A stretch of DNA of 64,000 bases from contig NC_054084.1 of NCBI RefSeq assembly GCF_017562075.2, positions 32,505,158 to 32,569,157 on the forward strand. The letters run 5' to 3'. The stretch comes from Anopheles merus. Lineage: Eukaryota > Arthropoda > Insecta > Diptera > Culicidae. The stretch's first letter is position 1; every line of letters starts with the position of its first letter. The notes under the pieces are model-generated. The model made no database searches, had not been told where the DNA came from, and worked only from the letters and a program-made list of their open reading frames with translations. Positions 38,664-52,026 of this stretch are shown in pieces. A program made the position numbers and the translations under genes.

Positions 38664-41429
38664 TGCAATTTAACAAAGCAGTTAATTAAATTATAAATTT
38701 CATACTTCAAATAATGCAATAAATTCACCTCGCTCTGTTTGCAAACACACGCTACACACGAAAGGTAAATGGAACGCGGAATGTGTTTTCGCCCTCCAAA
38801 TGCTGTAGCACTTTATTTGTCCTCGCGAAGAAATGCACCACCACCGCCCAGAATTGGACACACACTCACGCGTTTGCCCTTGAGAGGCCGTCTTGCAATT
38901 GCACTTGTCTTCTCTTTTTTTTCGGGGCGACGATATTTCTCACAAAAAAAGAGTCAAAATCACGCAACGACGCTGGCGACGCTGTCAAAACGATTATCGC
39001 GCCTTCGACTGTGATGTGCCTTCTTCACCTCGCTCGCTGAACAGACACGCTGAAGACTCGGTGACGCGCAACGATGCGAGATGAAGTCGAAAATTAAGTG
39101 CAACACTTTCCATTATTGGATTTAATGCTTCGGTGAGTGGCAGTGGCTGCCGTTTTTGTTTTTTTGCTGTGCTTTTTGGATGTTTTGACGTCCTTCCACA
39201 TCTTGGACAAGGTAAAAGCTTGCTTCCCGATTTCTTTTGCCGGAGGAGTTTTTAAGCAATTCATTCCCAAAACCGCACACCACATTCTACCGTTGCACAT
39301 TTTTGTCCGCTCAGCTCAGCACGGTTCCTCCGGCGGGAATGTAGTTGCCAATTATTTGTGAGGAAAGCGCGCGCGCGCGCGCTCTCTCTCTCGTGGAACT
39401 TGTCCCGATGGCAACGCGCGGTAGCAGTTATTCAACCCCCTTAATAATGGTACACAAAAATAATAGTAACAAAATATTTACTGTCCCACCATTCCCCTCT
39501 TTCGGGCATAATTCCATCCCAAACCTCCATCGAGCCCTCTCGATGGCCCCGATTGACGCTTCCATAAAACACCAACAGCACCGGGAGGTTGATGCCGGCT
39601 CGGAGCCTCGGACAGGCGAAAGGGGGCACAAAACCCCACAAACCACAGCGTCGAACAACGATTTGCCGGCTTCACGGTGGCATAGGTTGCTGGCCCCAAA
39701 ATTGGCCTAATTGGCATTCCCATTCTAGGTTTTCAGTGCTAAGAAGTGAACGCGACACAAACAAACAAAAAAACCCTCCGCTCTCAACCTCGACCACTCT
39801 CTGCCGGGCCACCCAAAAGCGGGAGATAATTAGGGCACACGGAAGGACTTCGCATTTTTCCACCTTCATCGCTTCCCAGGAAAAACCACACCGTGTCACA
39901 GTGACGGTATTTGGTATGGCGAGCAGGTAAAATATCCACCGCCGAGGTTGTTGTCGAGGTGACAGCCAGTAGCAGCAGCAGCAGCTCCAGAGATCCAGAA
40001 GTCATCCGCTAGCTGACGGTTTCGTCAGCCATCTGACAGGAATGTGACGGTTGGTTTTGCGATCGCGCGAGCTAAATCTGGTGTCGCAAAAGGGCGGCCA
40101 AAACAATAGAGGGGGGGGGGGAGCAAAAGTTTTTGGGCGGATCGGTTTCGACGGCACACGGTTTTGCGTTGCTGTAACGCAATCGTTTGCTGTCGGTTTT
40201 TGAAAATGTCAATCACTGTTTGCCGGCGTGAGCCAGTGTTCTTGCATCCGTAACCAGCACACAACAAGCGCTGATGATGCGTCAATGTTCAAAGGGAAGG
40301 GGGGACAGGCATGCAGGTAGGTAAACACTAATTGGTGACATCTAGACATCCTGGCCTGGTTTTGCTGATGAGCTATCGCCGCTAGAGCGAATTGCTAGAG
40401 CTCGATGGGAAACCATATATTTAGATGTAGTTCTAGCATCAATTCTCTGGAAATTGTTTGCTCGTTTTTGATTATGCTGTTTTCTACGGAAATCGAGCAC
40501 TACACTATATAGCGCTAGCACTAGTGTGCTGTGGAATGTTTGTTGAAATGTGAAAACTCATATGTTAGGAACTAATAAACAGATCCCAGATTCGGACATA
40601 CCTAATCGAATGGACGAGTATTTGTCTTCACAAACTGGTGAGCATAGTTTGTGCTATCACCAGTGTTTGAGTGACGTTGATTGTAGTTACGAAACGTATT
40701 GTTGCAGGGAATTTGGTTGCACATGACTCTGTGTAGATCTAATTTTATTGGAAATGTTCCCCCCCCCCCTCTCCCACAAAGCTGTTGGAATTCAATAGAA
40801 AACAAACAAGATCTTTTAGGATTCTGTGAAGTTCTCTTTTATCATCAGAAATTCCAAACGTAGTATTGATTTAGTGTTTATTGTGCTGATATTGAGAATT
40901 CCTCCAAATGTTTTTATGTCTTGCCCGGAGAAGTAGAACCAGAGCAAGGCAAGAATTTGTATGGTTGGAAAATTGGCCCATAGGGTATAAATCTCTATTT
41001 ACATGGCCCTATCAATTTTAACAATTATGAGTATCTCCAAGGCTTTATTACACGTCAGTATATTTTATGTTAAAGGATACATTACAAACAATGATTACAG
41101 GGAGCGTGGAGCAAGATAAATTGAAGCAACGTTTTCCAAATTTTATTGAAAAAAGGTCATATTCACCCCAAAAAATGCTAAAATACGTAAACATCAATCG
41201 ACTAGTAACTGAATTCCTCGTAGGATAGCTCTAGTTTCTACAAAAATGAACTCTTTTTGCATGGTATACAACAATTTCATTACCTTTTCACCGTAGCTTG
41301 GGATATCGAAGAAGTTAAGGTATAAATATCAAGAAGTTATCGTATAATTACAATAAAGGATAAGTTATCTGAATTTTGGATCATTTTGTGTTCTTTGTTT
41401 TATATTTCAAGCAGCATAATAATGAATTA
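38664..41429. other. Intergenic region without recognised genes
   Basis: Follows the 7-bp array. Holds a GC alternating run (GCGCGCGC) near 39370, CAG repeats near 39970 and homopolymer G/C runs near 40111 and 40759. No coding sequence recognised. Confidence 0.6.
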
Positions 41430-42417
41430 CCGTTATGCTTCAAATTACGGACATTTGGCATGCTTTTATTGAAAATCTTCATATCTAGGCACTGGTCACG
41501 CAGCTGTTTATTTTTTTAATAATTCACATAAAGTATTAGAATAAATCAAAAATGTGTCTGACCGCTAGTAGGCCCTGGTGCCGCGATAAATAAATTTTTG
41601 CTGTCGGTCAGTTCACCACCATAGGCATTCTAAGCAGTTTTGCTTCAAACCCACGCCAGTGTTATTTATTCGATAATTCCTTTTCAACGCGTCCACGTGC
41701 ATTGGAATACATCGAAATCTATAGTGGAAGTAGTTATCAACGCGAAAACAATAGTGTTTTATCATATTGTGGTCTGAATTTCATAAAAAAACACTTGTTT
41801 CATTCTGTTCGGAATTCGAAGCAAGATTTTTTATCTTGTTTTTAATTCCGGACAGCCGACGTAAATTGTGTTTAATTGTATAAACATATGTTTTTAGATA
41901 GCGGTAATAACTAGAAAACAACAATGTTACAAGATGTATGTGACAAATACATTGATGGCCGTACGGGAAAGACCGTCAATTCGCGTAGCAGTTCTTCGGT
42001 TCTATTAATCTACGAGTACAAGAGAAAAACAGCACCCAAAGCCCGTTACATCAAAGACCGTCGTTCTGTTGGTCTAGGAGGACACCGATATAAAGAATCA
42101 ACATATCCAGACCTTTTAACAATTTAAAATCTAAACAGATGTAGTGTGCGTGTAAATTTGAAGGTTATGTAAGGAATTTTGAGGCTGTCCGGAATATGAA
42201 TCAAAACGTCCGTAATATGAATCAAAATATCGTTGCAGTTTTATGAGTTTTTGCAGTGTTTCGAGTAAAATTATTAGAAATCTTTATATTTTCCTAATAT
42301 AGAAGGTTTGCTTTAGTTAAATGAGTAGTACAGATGTTTGTACGATTAAAATTGAATTAGTTAGAAAATATTAAATGCCAAAAACGACTTAAGTGTCCGT
42401 AATTCGAAGCAGTACGG
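41430..42417. mobile_element. DNA-transposon-like element with terminal and subterminal repeats
   Basis: The two ends form an imperfect inverted repeat of about 27 bp: the left end reads CCGTTATGCTTCAAATTACG, and the right end read inwards is CCGTACTGCTTCGAATTACG. Further copies of the core GTCCG(G/T)AAT...GAA(G/T)CA occur inside at about 41811-41825, 41845-41855, 42186-42200 and 42208-42220, as subterminal repeats. A 67-codon ORF (41924-42127) lies in the middle but I cannot assign it. Size and structure suit a non-autonomous Tc1/mariner- or pogo-type element. Only TA dinucleotides are candidates for the target duplication. Confidence 0.65.
41924..42127 (+). CDS. Unassigned 67-codon ORF inside the 41.4-kb element
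   Basis: It starts at ATG, is rich in Lys, Arg and Ser, and includes a basic stretch YEYKRKTAPKARYIKDRR. This resembles the basic N-termini of some Tigger/pogo transposases only in composition, and the frame closes soon after. It may be a transposase remnant or chance. It sits between the subterminal repeats and has no recognisable catalytic residues. Confidence 0.2.
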   Translation: MLQDVCDKYIDGRTGKTVNSRSSSSVLLIYEYKRKTAPKARYIKDRRSVGLGGHRYKESTYPDLLTI

Positions 42418-44087
42418 TTTATAGCAATACGGCCTTTATGGACCGTTCCTCCTGAATAAAAAAAATTAAATATATCCAGGAATAGGAAATTTCTTCTATA
42501 TTTTGACGCTATCTTCATTGTTGTAAAAAAAATTAATAAAAGTTTACTTGTAGTTATGGTTATAATTATTCACTACCATGTATTATTAAGCTATACTCTC
42601 AACGGATACAAAATTAATATCAAATTAAAACTCATTTTAATATTCTTCTAACTCTAATCATAGCTTAAAAGAGTCTAGGAAAAGCTAAAAGTGCCGCAGT
42701 TGAATAAACTCTACTACTAGCAAGCCTTAAAGCAAAGATCCTCTGGAGCATTATTCTCAGATCCTAGTAAAAACACACAAAAAAGGGGTTCTGTCGTGAA
42801 TTTCTCACAATTTTCCAAAGTTTTTTTTCTTATTCCTATTTTATCACACGTCTATCGCGCTGAATAAATGAGTTATGAGCTTAGGGAACTCTCCCTCCAC
42901 CACACTGCCACTAAGCAATCCTTCGTTGATTAAGCAAAGGCGTCGGTTGTTACAAATCGTTAAAGTAACGCAGCACAACCAACAACAACCAAAAATCGTT
43001 CCCAATTCCGTTCATTCTTCATTGCCACCTTTGATTGATTTGCGATAATGTCATCAATTGGTTTACGACCACCACCAACCGATGGAACGGGGCAACAAGG
43101 CGTCACCGGGTGAAGGGGTCCTTCCACGTGAGTGTCGTAAAATATTTTTACAAACCACTATACATTCACACAGTTAGTTTCACAGACGAGGGGCAATGAA
43201 AATGGGGCACACACAACGTCTGCTGCAAATAAATTGCCAAAACTGCCTGCCCAAAAGCAAAAAGCAGAAACTTCCGACAGGAGCGCGTAATGGCGGGCGC
43301 TCCCACAAGGCGCTATAAGGAAAAGTGAAGAAGCGAAACGGAACATAACTTTCCTAATCATCGGACGCAGTAAAGTTGTGGTTGCGTTTTGCACACCCTG
43401 TACCCTGGAAAACTATTCCCCTTCACTTGTAGCAAAAAAAAGAGAAAAAAACACAACACCCAAAGGCGCAATTGCACACACTTTAAATTAAGAACACCGC
43501 AAAGCTTCCAAATTGATTGCCTTCCACCATGTTGTTTGTAATTCGAATAATTTTTAACTGCTTGGTTGGTTCTTGTTTTTTCTCTCTAGAGAAGCAAAAA
43601 AAAACCCACAAAAACATGCAAGCACATAAACCATTAACCCTAGAGTCGTAAAAGTTTGGCAATCTCTTTTTGTGTGTGTGCAAAACTGCAAACAAACAAA
43701 CATACCTCCCCGAAAAAAATAGCGTAAAAACTTCATCAACGAAACTCTTAACACCGAGCAGCATCGATCTGCTTTGACGTGTGGATACGGGGTTTTTTTT
43801 TGTTTGAGTCGTTCTTGTCGCGCAGTCCACTCGTCTTAATGCTTGTTTAAGTTAAGAAGTTAAGGCTCTCCTAAAAAAAACAAGAACAGACGGCAACAAA
43901 ATCAACTCCAAGAAGAGTCACGTTAGACCCTGCTTGGCACCCGGCACTGGTCAATGCGTTTCTGTGCGCCGTTTGGTATATAGGGTGGTTTGAATTTGTC
44001 AGTTTTGCTAATTGTGAAATATTTCCTTCGGCACGCAATCTGCCCCGAAGCACTGGGTGCGGGACACACTGACGCCGGGCCTGTGCT

Positions 44088-44111
44088 CTCTCTCTCTCTC
44101 TCTCTCTCTCT
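44088..44111. repeat. (CT)n microsatellite
   Basis: Pure CT tract of about 24 bp. Confidence 0.95.
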
Positions 44112-44560
44112 GGGACGCTGCCGTCTTAAAGAGCTGCAAATGAATGATGAAGTAGCACGAATTCGGCTGCAAAATGTGCAGAAGGCAGAAGGAACTGTGC
44201 AGCAAGGGTGGAAAACAAACTACCACTTCTTGACAGCGCACACTTAAGTACATTGCGCACACGCACCGCATACAAGTCGGACCCGGTGCGCATGGGGAAG
44301 AAGGCCGGCCGGAAACGGGTGGAAAGAAACGGACGGTTAAGTGTTAATGTAAGTAGCGTTGAGCGCAAGAAAAAAAAAGTTAAAACAACCAGCTGAGGTA
44401 GTGGAAGAAAGAAAAAAAAACAGCGAAACAAACACCGTAAATGAGGAGCTCGAAGAGAGAAGTCGACAAAAATGTGAGAAAATGTGTTTTTGCACCATTA
44501 ATTCTCAAGCCAAGGACCCACTGGCTCGTTTGCGGAAGTGATGTCTACCCTTGTGTACAA

Positions 44561-44588
44561 TGTGTGTGTGTGTGTGTGTGTGTGTGTG
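44561..44588. repeat. (TG)n microsatellite
   Basis: Pure TG tract of about 28 bp, followed by an interrupted shorter tract. Confidence 0.95.
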
Positions 44589-46373
44589 GCTGTGTGTGTT
44601 AATGTCCTGTTGATGATGCTACTTGATTAACTTTCTTCTATTCCTTCGCTCACTTCAATTCACCGATCGAGGTGTCCTTTCGTGCTTTCTGTAAGGGCGG
44701 TTTCTTTTCTTTACTCTCTCTCTCTCTCTCTCGCTCTTTTACTGCATCTTTCGTTGATTGTACACTTAATTTTGCCATTATTCACAATAATTAGCAAACC
44801 GTTTCTCCCTTTCGCCATTTGTGTCCCTTTATGATGAGTAGGGCCATGTGCGTATCAGTTAAGATCGGGTTCGGTTTATTTACCCGCGCAACCAAACAAA
44901 AACCGATCGTTTTGGCCGATAGTAGTAACAGTCCCCAAGCAAAAGGTTGCCGCAAATTGTCACAACCCAAAAACCCAGGCGGCAAAATGCTGGAGAACGG
45001 GAAAAGATGCTAGTAGAAGAGCAACACAGAACGCCGCACAAACCAATTTTCGGACCGCTCGGTTTCCGTGTCAACAATGGTTCGCGCTCCCTTTAATTAA
45101 ATTACCAACACGGCAAACGATCCTTGCTCTCGCTCTGTCTTTCGGTGCGCGCGCTGGCCGATCCTTTCCTATGGCAGCACACTTCCCATCTTCACCCAGC
45201 AAAAGGCAAAAGGGGTCCGATGATCGCCGTTGCTGCCGCTGCTTTTCGCTTTCGTTTGAAGAAACAAGCGCGCATAATTACAAATTGCACCTTTTTCGGC
45301 ATTTCTTCTTTCAAGGCAGAGCGCGCACCGGGGGACAGGGTGGTGTGTCATTGGTGTTGCTTTACGATGCGTGATGCGGGGACGCGCGCACGTGATAAGG
45401 GTGGCCGGGAAGGTGCGAATTGCGGAGCCAGCGCTGCTCGGAAGGCGCGAGATCGGTAGGGTCCGAAAGACTCAACCGGCCCTTTGCTGTTCTCGCGTTT
45501 GTCGGTGCGTCTTTCTGGCCAACTCGCACTCTCTCCCCCTCTTCACCTAACTCAGATAGGCACGAAGATGCCGCGGGGGACGGTTGGACACTTTCCGCCG
45601 CAGATTATTGGTTTGGGCGAATGGGGGCCCGGGGAAGAACCTTGTTAGCTTCGATCGAGTTACTCCCGCCGAAAGCGTCGCTCGGCAAGGGCATGCGTAA
45701 AGGGTTTGGATGGACGAAAAATTTGCTTGCCGTGTTCGCACGGCAATGCGCAATGTAATGCAGAGAACAGTGAAGGATGGGAAAAAGGGCACACCATGGA
45801 AAACAATAAAAATTATAAAAAAAACATCATAAAGTATATTAGGAATTCAATGAGTAATTTGTGTGGAGAAGGAATTGAAAGAATGATTGAAAGATTGAAA
45901 AAAAACCGTTTAAATCAGGCAATCGTATGTCCTTTTAATAAAAACTGAAGAAATAATTTGATCAACAATTGATAGCAACAAGAAAAAAAGAGAGTTAAAT
46001 GTTAATTTTTATTTAAAAAGCTCTTATTATCGGCTGTTTAAGCTCTGCTTAATGCTTAACACAGTATTCAAGTAGAGCAACAAGTAGACAGTAAAACATT
46101 AAAATACTTATTTTGGGCTCAAATGATGATCTCATTGCATTTGTTTCACATTAAAATAAGTGTTTTACTTCAGTTTATTTGTGTACTTTTTGATGTACTT
46201 TTTTATATTTGAAATCAAATCGAACTAATTTTAGATTGTTTTTTTTTGTATATTTTTTAATGCTGTAATCGCTGGGGATTTGTTGTAATATTTTTTTTAT
46301 CAATGCATTACTTTTACTGTTTTATCTATTTCTTTTTGGTACTTTACATTTAGTTTGCTTTATTATGGATTTC

Positions 46374-46574
46374 TTCTTCTTCTTTGGCACAACAACCGCT
46401 GTCGGTCAAGGCCTGCCAGTACCCACTAATGAAGTGAGCTTGGCTTTCAGTGACTTATTGTTACCATAGCAGGATCAGTCCTACGTATGGGGGCACGGTC
46501 TACTTGGGGCTTGAACCCATGACGGGTATGTTATTAAGTCGTACGAGTAGACGACTGTACCACCAGACCGGTCC
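46374..46574 (-). mobile_element. tRNA-derived SINE, SINE200-like, copy 2
   Basis: About 200 bp, same family and orientation as the copy at 29.4 kb. The B box reads GGGTTCAAGCCCC and the tail GCCAAAGAAGAAGAAG. It is flanked by a perfect 12-bp duplication ATTATGGATTTC (46362-46373 and 46575-46586). Confidence 0.88.
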
Positions 46575-46586
46575 ATTATGGATTTC

Positions 46587-48835
46587 AGTGTAGCTTTATT
46601 CGCCCTTGTTTCGCTTATGCTTCGCGGTGCTGAAATGGTTTTCCTTGGTCTTCTGTTTTTCTTCTTCTTTTATTATTTTTATTTATTTATAATTTATTTT
46701 TAATCCTCTTTATTTTCTAGATTAATTATTAATATTTTTTGTACTTGTAAGATCAAATCCCTTACACTGAGGCTCTAAAAAAGGATACACTGTTGAGATG
46801 CTATTCGTTTCGCCCGATCAGCACTGTACACTTGCAGGACTGTCTCACATCCCCCAGGACTGCCCAATTTGCTTCCCTTCAACCGAACCACCTTCCCCCC
46901 CCCTTCCCCCCTTTACCACCATACCGCACGTGGGGACGGCTGATGATCGATGGCGAAAAGAACCGAAGGTAACATAATCAGCGTTAACCACCTCCTCTCT
47001 TCGGTGGAGTTTTGTTTCTTTTTAATGCTGTCCCGCCCGGTTTGCTGCCCGCTCCAGCAGCTCCGAGGATCCTGGAGCACTGGAGATCCTGTGCCCAACT
47101 AGATCGACTTATATTGCACCGGTACCAGCAGGTCAGAAGAGGTAGGCAGAGCAAAAAAGGCAAAAGGTGAGTACTTTTAGGCATATTTTACCCTGCTTGT
47201 GTGCCTCAGCAAGCGAAACGATCGCCGTACGGTTGTCGGAGATCGTCCTAGGGGAGGGTGTTTCGAACACTTTTCGAACGGAAAAAAGACAACCAAGAGT
47301 ATCCCACACAACACCAACGAACGGACGCATCGGTTCCCGCTTTCCGGACGGAAGGCAACAAAGCACTAAACCGTAGAAACTCGTTTACTTTTTGGGATGC
47401 ACATCGTGCAGGAGTGAAATGAGACAACCCCCTAGGAGGAGGCCCCTGCTTTGTGCTGATTGCAACCGGACCGTGGTGCACTTGGGGTGGGCATCCCCCC
47501 AAGAAATGAGGGGAAGAAATAATTTAGGAGAGAAAATCGACATTTGATATCTTCTCGTTTCGCGCTTTTCGGTCTCGTTATTCAATTACTCTTCGTTGAA
47601 TGTCGAATGTTGGTGGGTGATGGTGAAAGAAGAACCCCGAAGGTAACGCAACCCAACCCCGAAAGGACCGTCCCGTAGACGGAACGCAAATGAATGCCGC
47701 ACGCCGTCCCGCGTGTCAGCGCCGTCGGACGGGCAGGAAGAAAGACAGGTACGTGTAAAGGCAGTTGTTAGCATGCCCCGTGCCCCTCCGGTTTGTGGCT
47801 TCGTCGAACGCAGGACGCAATCCACATGACCGAACCACAATTTGTCTTGCTTTTATTTTGGGGTGCGTGTGGCGCAAACGATTTTCACACCGCCACCAAA
47901 AATTCGGAGTCTGCACCGATGCAACTTCGTCCATGTGTGGGTCCGGTACGGGTTTGCGGCAAAAAAAAGGTGCGCAAAACGGATATTGACAACCGTACCC
48001 ATCGTGTCCCGACCGTGCTGCTTGCTGGTCAAGCGGGAAGACGAACACACACACATACAACCAGCACAGACACGGTCTGTCAAGTAAAGGTGAAATATGA
48101 GTTCCGTCCCGTCGTCGCCGGGCCGCAACACCCATGCGCCTGGTCGTCGTCTTGTCGTCCTGTCGCTTCGTAGCGTCCGTCCAAATCCTTTTGATCCCGA
48201 CCGCGTGACCATTCACGCCAGCCAGATAAAAAGGAAAGAACGAGGTCCGGGAAGCAAAAAAAGAAAAACCTGCCACATCTGAGGATCTTCTTTGCGGATA
48301 TCGTTCGGCTAACATTGTTGATGGTTGATTGCATTTGCACTGCATCGCATTTGGGTCAATGGCGAATGGTGTGAAGTGATCTCGGGGGGGTGTAGGAATA
48401 AATCCCACAATTTTGTGCTTCGGGAGGTTGGTTTTTTTTGGGAAGAAATCCTCCGTAAATTGTGTCAGGGGAAGCACAATCACACTTAAGATCACACATT
48501 GGAACGATCAATGGTTCGGTGCGAGATTGTGCCGTTCATTGCAGGTCACTTTACTCTCGGTTGGGAAGAGCTATTAATGAGAGCTTCAGTGCGTGAGAGA
48601 GTGTGTGGTTTGTAAATCCATCCCTTAATAGAACCATCAAAGCAGCGTCATAGTCCAGCAAGTCCTTCGGACGGTGTATCAATCACCAACAATAAGGATT
48701 CACCTATTTGATGTTTCCCTTTTGAAAAGTTCTACGATAGCTTGGCCGGACAACAGGTTACATTGAACAAGAACTTAACGATTCTTGAGAACTAATGGTT
48801 AGAAATAGAAGTATGAAATCATAACAGAAAGAACG
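46587..48835. other. Intergenic region with one long uncharacterised minus-strand ORF
   Basis: An open frame of 259 codons covers 47716-48495 on the minus strand, with overlapping ORFs in other frames. I see no domain, no repeated motif and no clear splice context. The surrounding GC content makes chance openness plausible, so I do not call it a gene. Confidence 0.5.
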
Positions 48836-48849
48836 AACAGATGACAGAC

Positions 48850-49054
48850 TTCTTCTTCTTGTTTGGCTCAACAACCGATGCCGGTCAAGGCCTGCCAACC
48901 CACATGTGGGGTTGGCTTTCAGTGACTTATTGATTTCCCCCCATAGCAGGATAGTCAGTCCTACGTATGGCGGCACGGTCTATTTGGGGCTTGAACCCAT
49001 GACGGGCATGTTGTTAAGTCGTACGAGTTGACGACTGTACCATGAGACCGGCTT
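48850..49054 (-). mobile_element. tRNA-derived SINE, SINE200-like, copy 3
   Basis: About 205 bp, same family and orientation. It has the same B-box-like GGGTTCAAGCCCC and a GAAGAAGAAG tail, with some internal divergence. A perfect 14-bp duplication AACAGATGACAGAC flanks it (48836-48849 and 49055-49068). Confidence 0.88.
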
Positions 49055-49650
49055 AACAGATGACAGACACTTTCATTTGATTAAGGATTTCGAATTCCGT
49101 GTTCAATGTCATTCTTCCGATTTTTAATAGTGTGTATTTTTCTCACAGTGACATCAAAGGACATCTCTTTAATTGCTTCATTACTTATATACCCCAAAAA
49201 AAAAAGATCAATTAGTCATTTATCAAGCACGAAAGTTTCAAACCAGACATCACAATAACGTTCTGAAGCAATTATTGAATTCGATATAAACTTACTGGTT
49301 CGTTGATCACCTATTTTAATAATAGGTTAATGTTAATACTCCTCTTAGTTTCGAAGCATGAGTAAATATTGTTTTATTTTATACTTTAAATACGTTTCCT
49401 TAGAGAGGCTAGAATTGAAATGTATATTTCCTTAAATACATTTTAATATTTTTGTTTTTTTTTATATTATCAAGTTACTATATGAAATTGATAAACTAAT
49501 TCAAATCAAATATCTGCTGACACTCATTATTTTTACCAACGAAAATAGTCAATTTTATGGTAATTAAATTTAAACAAATCACAATAAAAAGTTTATAAAA
49601 AGGAACAATATATTCTCAGTATCTAGCCTTTATTGAGTAAATAATCGCAT

Positions 49651-49854
49651 GCTGGAGTAGCTCGGTGGTGGTCTAATCGATACAAGGCCTATGCTTCTAC
49701 ATGACCAAACATAATCGATTCCCAACCAAACCATTCTCCCGTAGCAAGAGGGCTTTACTATTTGGCGGCGTGATACTTAAAGCTTCGGAAGCCTGTACAA
49801 GACGACCGGTGTTCATCCTTTACGTTGTAATGCCAAGTAGCATGTGAAGAAGAA
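49651..49854 (+). mobile_element. tRNA-derived SINE of a second family
   Basis: The head carries an A-box-like TAGCTCGGTGG (49658-49668) and a B-box-like AATCGATTCCC (49713-49723), spaced as in a tRNA gene. A non-tRNA body follows, ending in GAAGAAGAA (49846-49854). The body differs from the SINE200-like copies. Possible flanking similarity is weak (AATCGCAT before, AATTGCAT after), so the boundaries are approximate. Confidence 0.65.
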
Positions 49855-52026
49855 TCCCAAAAATTGCATAAAGTTAGAGTAAGTTGGCTCATTCATGAAC
49901 TCGATTTTTCTAAGATTCATTTGCTAAGGATAAGTACATTTTGAAAATCTACAAATAAGCAATTTATCAATTACAGACAACTAAAAACAGATAAAAAATA
50001 TAAATTGTCACACAAATTGAACTAGTTAGTGAATAGTTAGTAAAAATATAAATAATCAATTTAGATAATTAGTGCTTTTAATTATTACATTCACCGAAGA
50101 AATAATGCTCGAAATTCTCACCTGTTCCTTCAACGCTTTTCCAAACCGCAGGATCGCCGTCGCTTGTGATACATCGCTTCCGAAACAAAAAAAAAGTAGC
50201 ATTCTGCTTCAGGAAACTTAGCTTCGGATATCAGAACGGGGTTTATTCGTATTTCAGCATTGGTTGTAACGTGCGTTTTCTCCGCCAGCGGCGGGAACAA
50301 GCAACAAGTTCTCTAGGCAAGAAGCAAACCTATATCACTACACTCTTAATACGTGTCCCGGGCACAACGGCACAAGGACACCAATATATCCCTCTAACCT
50401 TCCGGAACTTCTCTGAAGACTACTACAGCAGCGGGCGTGAGGGAGTTTCCTCCAGTCCGATATTAACACTTTCATTACACCTTTATCATTGCGTTGGTTT
50501 GGCAACGCTGCTCCAGCAGGTTCGTTTTGCTGCGCTCTCGAGCCTGCCATGCAATCACAAATCAATGTCCATGCCAACGTCCTCCAGAGCGTTTCCCGTT
50601 TGCCCGGGACATTACAATCAGGTGAAGAACGGTCTTTTTTTTGTTGTTGCTTCCTATGTATGTGTGTGTGAGGGACACTCTGCTCATCCTGCTGCTGTCC
50701 GCGCAAGGCGCAATCTCCGCGCGTGCTATGGAAGCGGAATGAAAGTTTCCCATTTTCCTGGCACCGTTGGTGGTCTCTCTGCACAACCACGACGATGACG
50801 ATGATGATGGCATTTGGGAGCCCAGCAAAAGGCCGGAGCCTGGGACAGTTGTTTTTTTTTTATTATTGCTGCACGCACACCACACCACATCCGTGTTCTC
50901 GCGGTGTCATCTTCGCGGTGTACCGGAACCGCCCGGCTGGGGAGGACACCACACCAAGGCGCACGACAGTTTTCATTGAAGTGGTTGCTTTCGTGGGTCT
51001 CTGATGTTCGATTTCAATCTCGCTCGCAGCGGGTGGTGGTTCACCTATAACCAGCCACATACAGTCCATCGTAAAAGAGGGGGGAGCAACCTCGAAAAGG
51101 ATTCGCGATTTGTGGTCGCAGTAAAAGTATGCGGAACTAGCTCCTCCAATCCTTTCGGTGCTAGCTGAAGCGTGGTAGGATGTCATTGCGGCTTTGGGAT
51201 GAGAAAGGTAGCGCGGGACGGAATGTGTCAATAGCAGAAGTGCGCTAGCACTTCCGGTGTACGTTCGCCAGTGTGCGCCATTCTTTGATCCTATACGGCA
51301 CCCGACCCGGTTGTGTCGCTATCCTTTACAAGCGAATCTAACTTTTACGTGCAGCTCCAGGTTTTACTTGCTATCGAATGACAGCAACCTGGGTTTTGTT
51401 CCGTCGGCTGATCGGTGTCCGCCCTGATCCGTCCGGGGTCAAATAATATTTTGTCTCCTGGAGCGGGGTAAATAGCAGCAATAATAACGATAACGTTTAA
51501 CGACAATCGTTGCCATGACCGGCACAGCACAGCACAGGCATGAACCGCAGAAGTGATATTGTGATGACCGCAAGGGACAACGCTCGGGTCGTTGTGGGAC
51601 TGGAACAGAGCCGGAAGTGTCACGTCCAACCACTGTGCCGGTGCTGCTGGGTGCATTTTATTGTGCAGGATTGCATCCACAGTATTTCGAGTGTTTGTGC
51701 AGCGTATACTGAATTCTTCGTACTGATTACGTATGTTTGTTTTTGAGCACATCGAGAGAGTATTTTGAGCTTTTAGGAGCGGTTAAATTGAAGCTTTTAA
51801 GTCAATGATAAATCTCCAATTACTGCCAGCAGTGTTAAACACTGGTGTCTTGCATAGGAAGACCAAACTTTCGAAAGGAACCGATCGTTCCGAAACACTA
51901 TTCTAGTTTGCTTACTGTTAGTTTGATTAAAAGATTAAATAACAAAACACTGGAAGGAATAGGCGTTGTCGGACGAAATGGGTAACGATGGGATGGGAAA
52001 GCTCGCTTGCTTTCTATCCTCCCCCT
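49855..52026. other. Region downstream of the ankyrin gene
   Basis: AT-rich to about 50.1 kb, then GC-richer with overlapping unrecognised ORFs on both strands (for example 50166-50798 plus and 50338-50790 minus). The part from about 51.65 to 52.03 kb may be the 3' UTR of the ANKRD29-like gene. Confidence 0.5.

Larger units (their letters stand above)
42418..46361. other. Intergenic region without recognised genes
   Basis: AT-rich at both ends (42.4-42.9 and 45.8-46.4 kb), with CT and TG tracts near 44.1, 44.56 and 44.72 kb. No conserved coding sequence. Confidence 0.6.

Noticed and set aside
50166..50798. Possible 210-codon plus-strand gene
   Set aside because: Overlapped by an equally open minus-strand frame, starts without an ATG, and shows no recognisable domain or splice structure.
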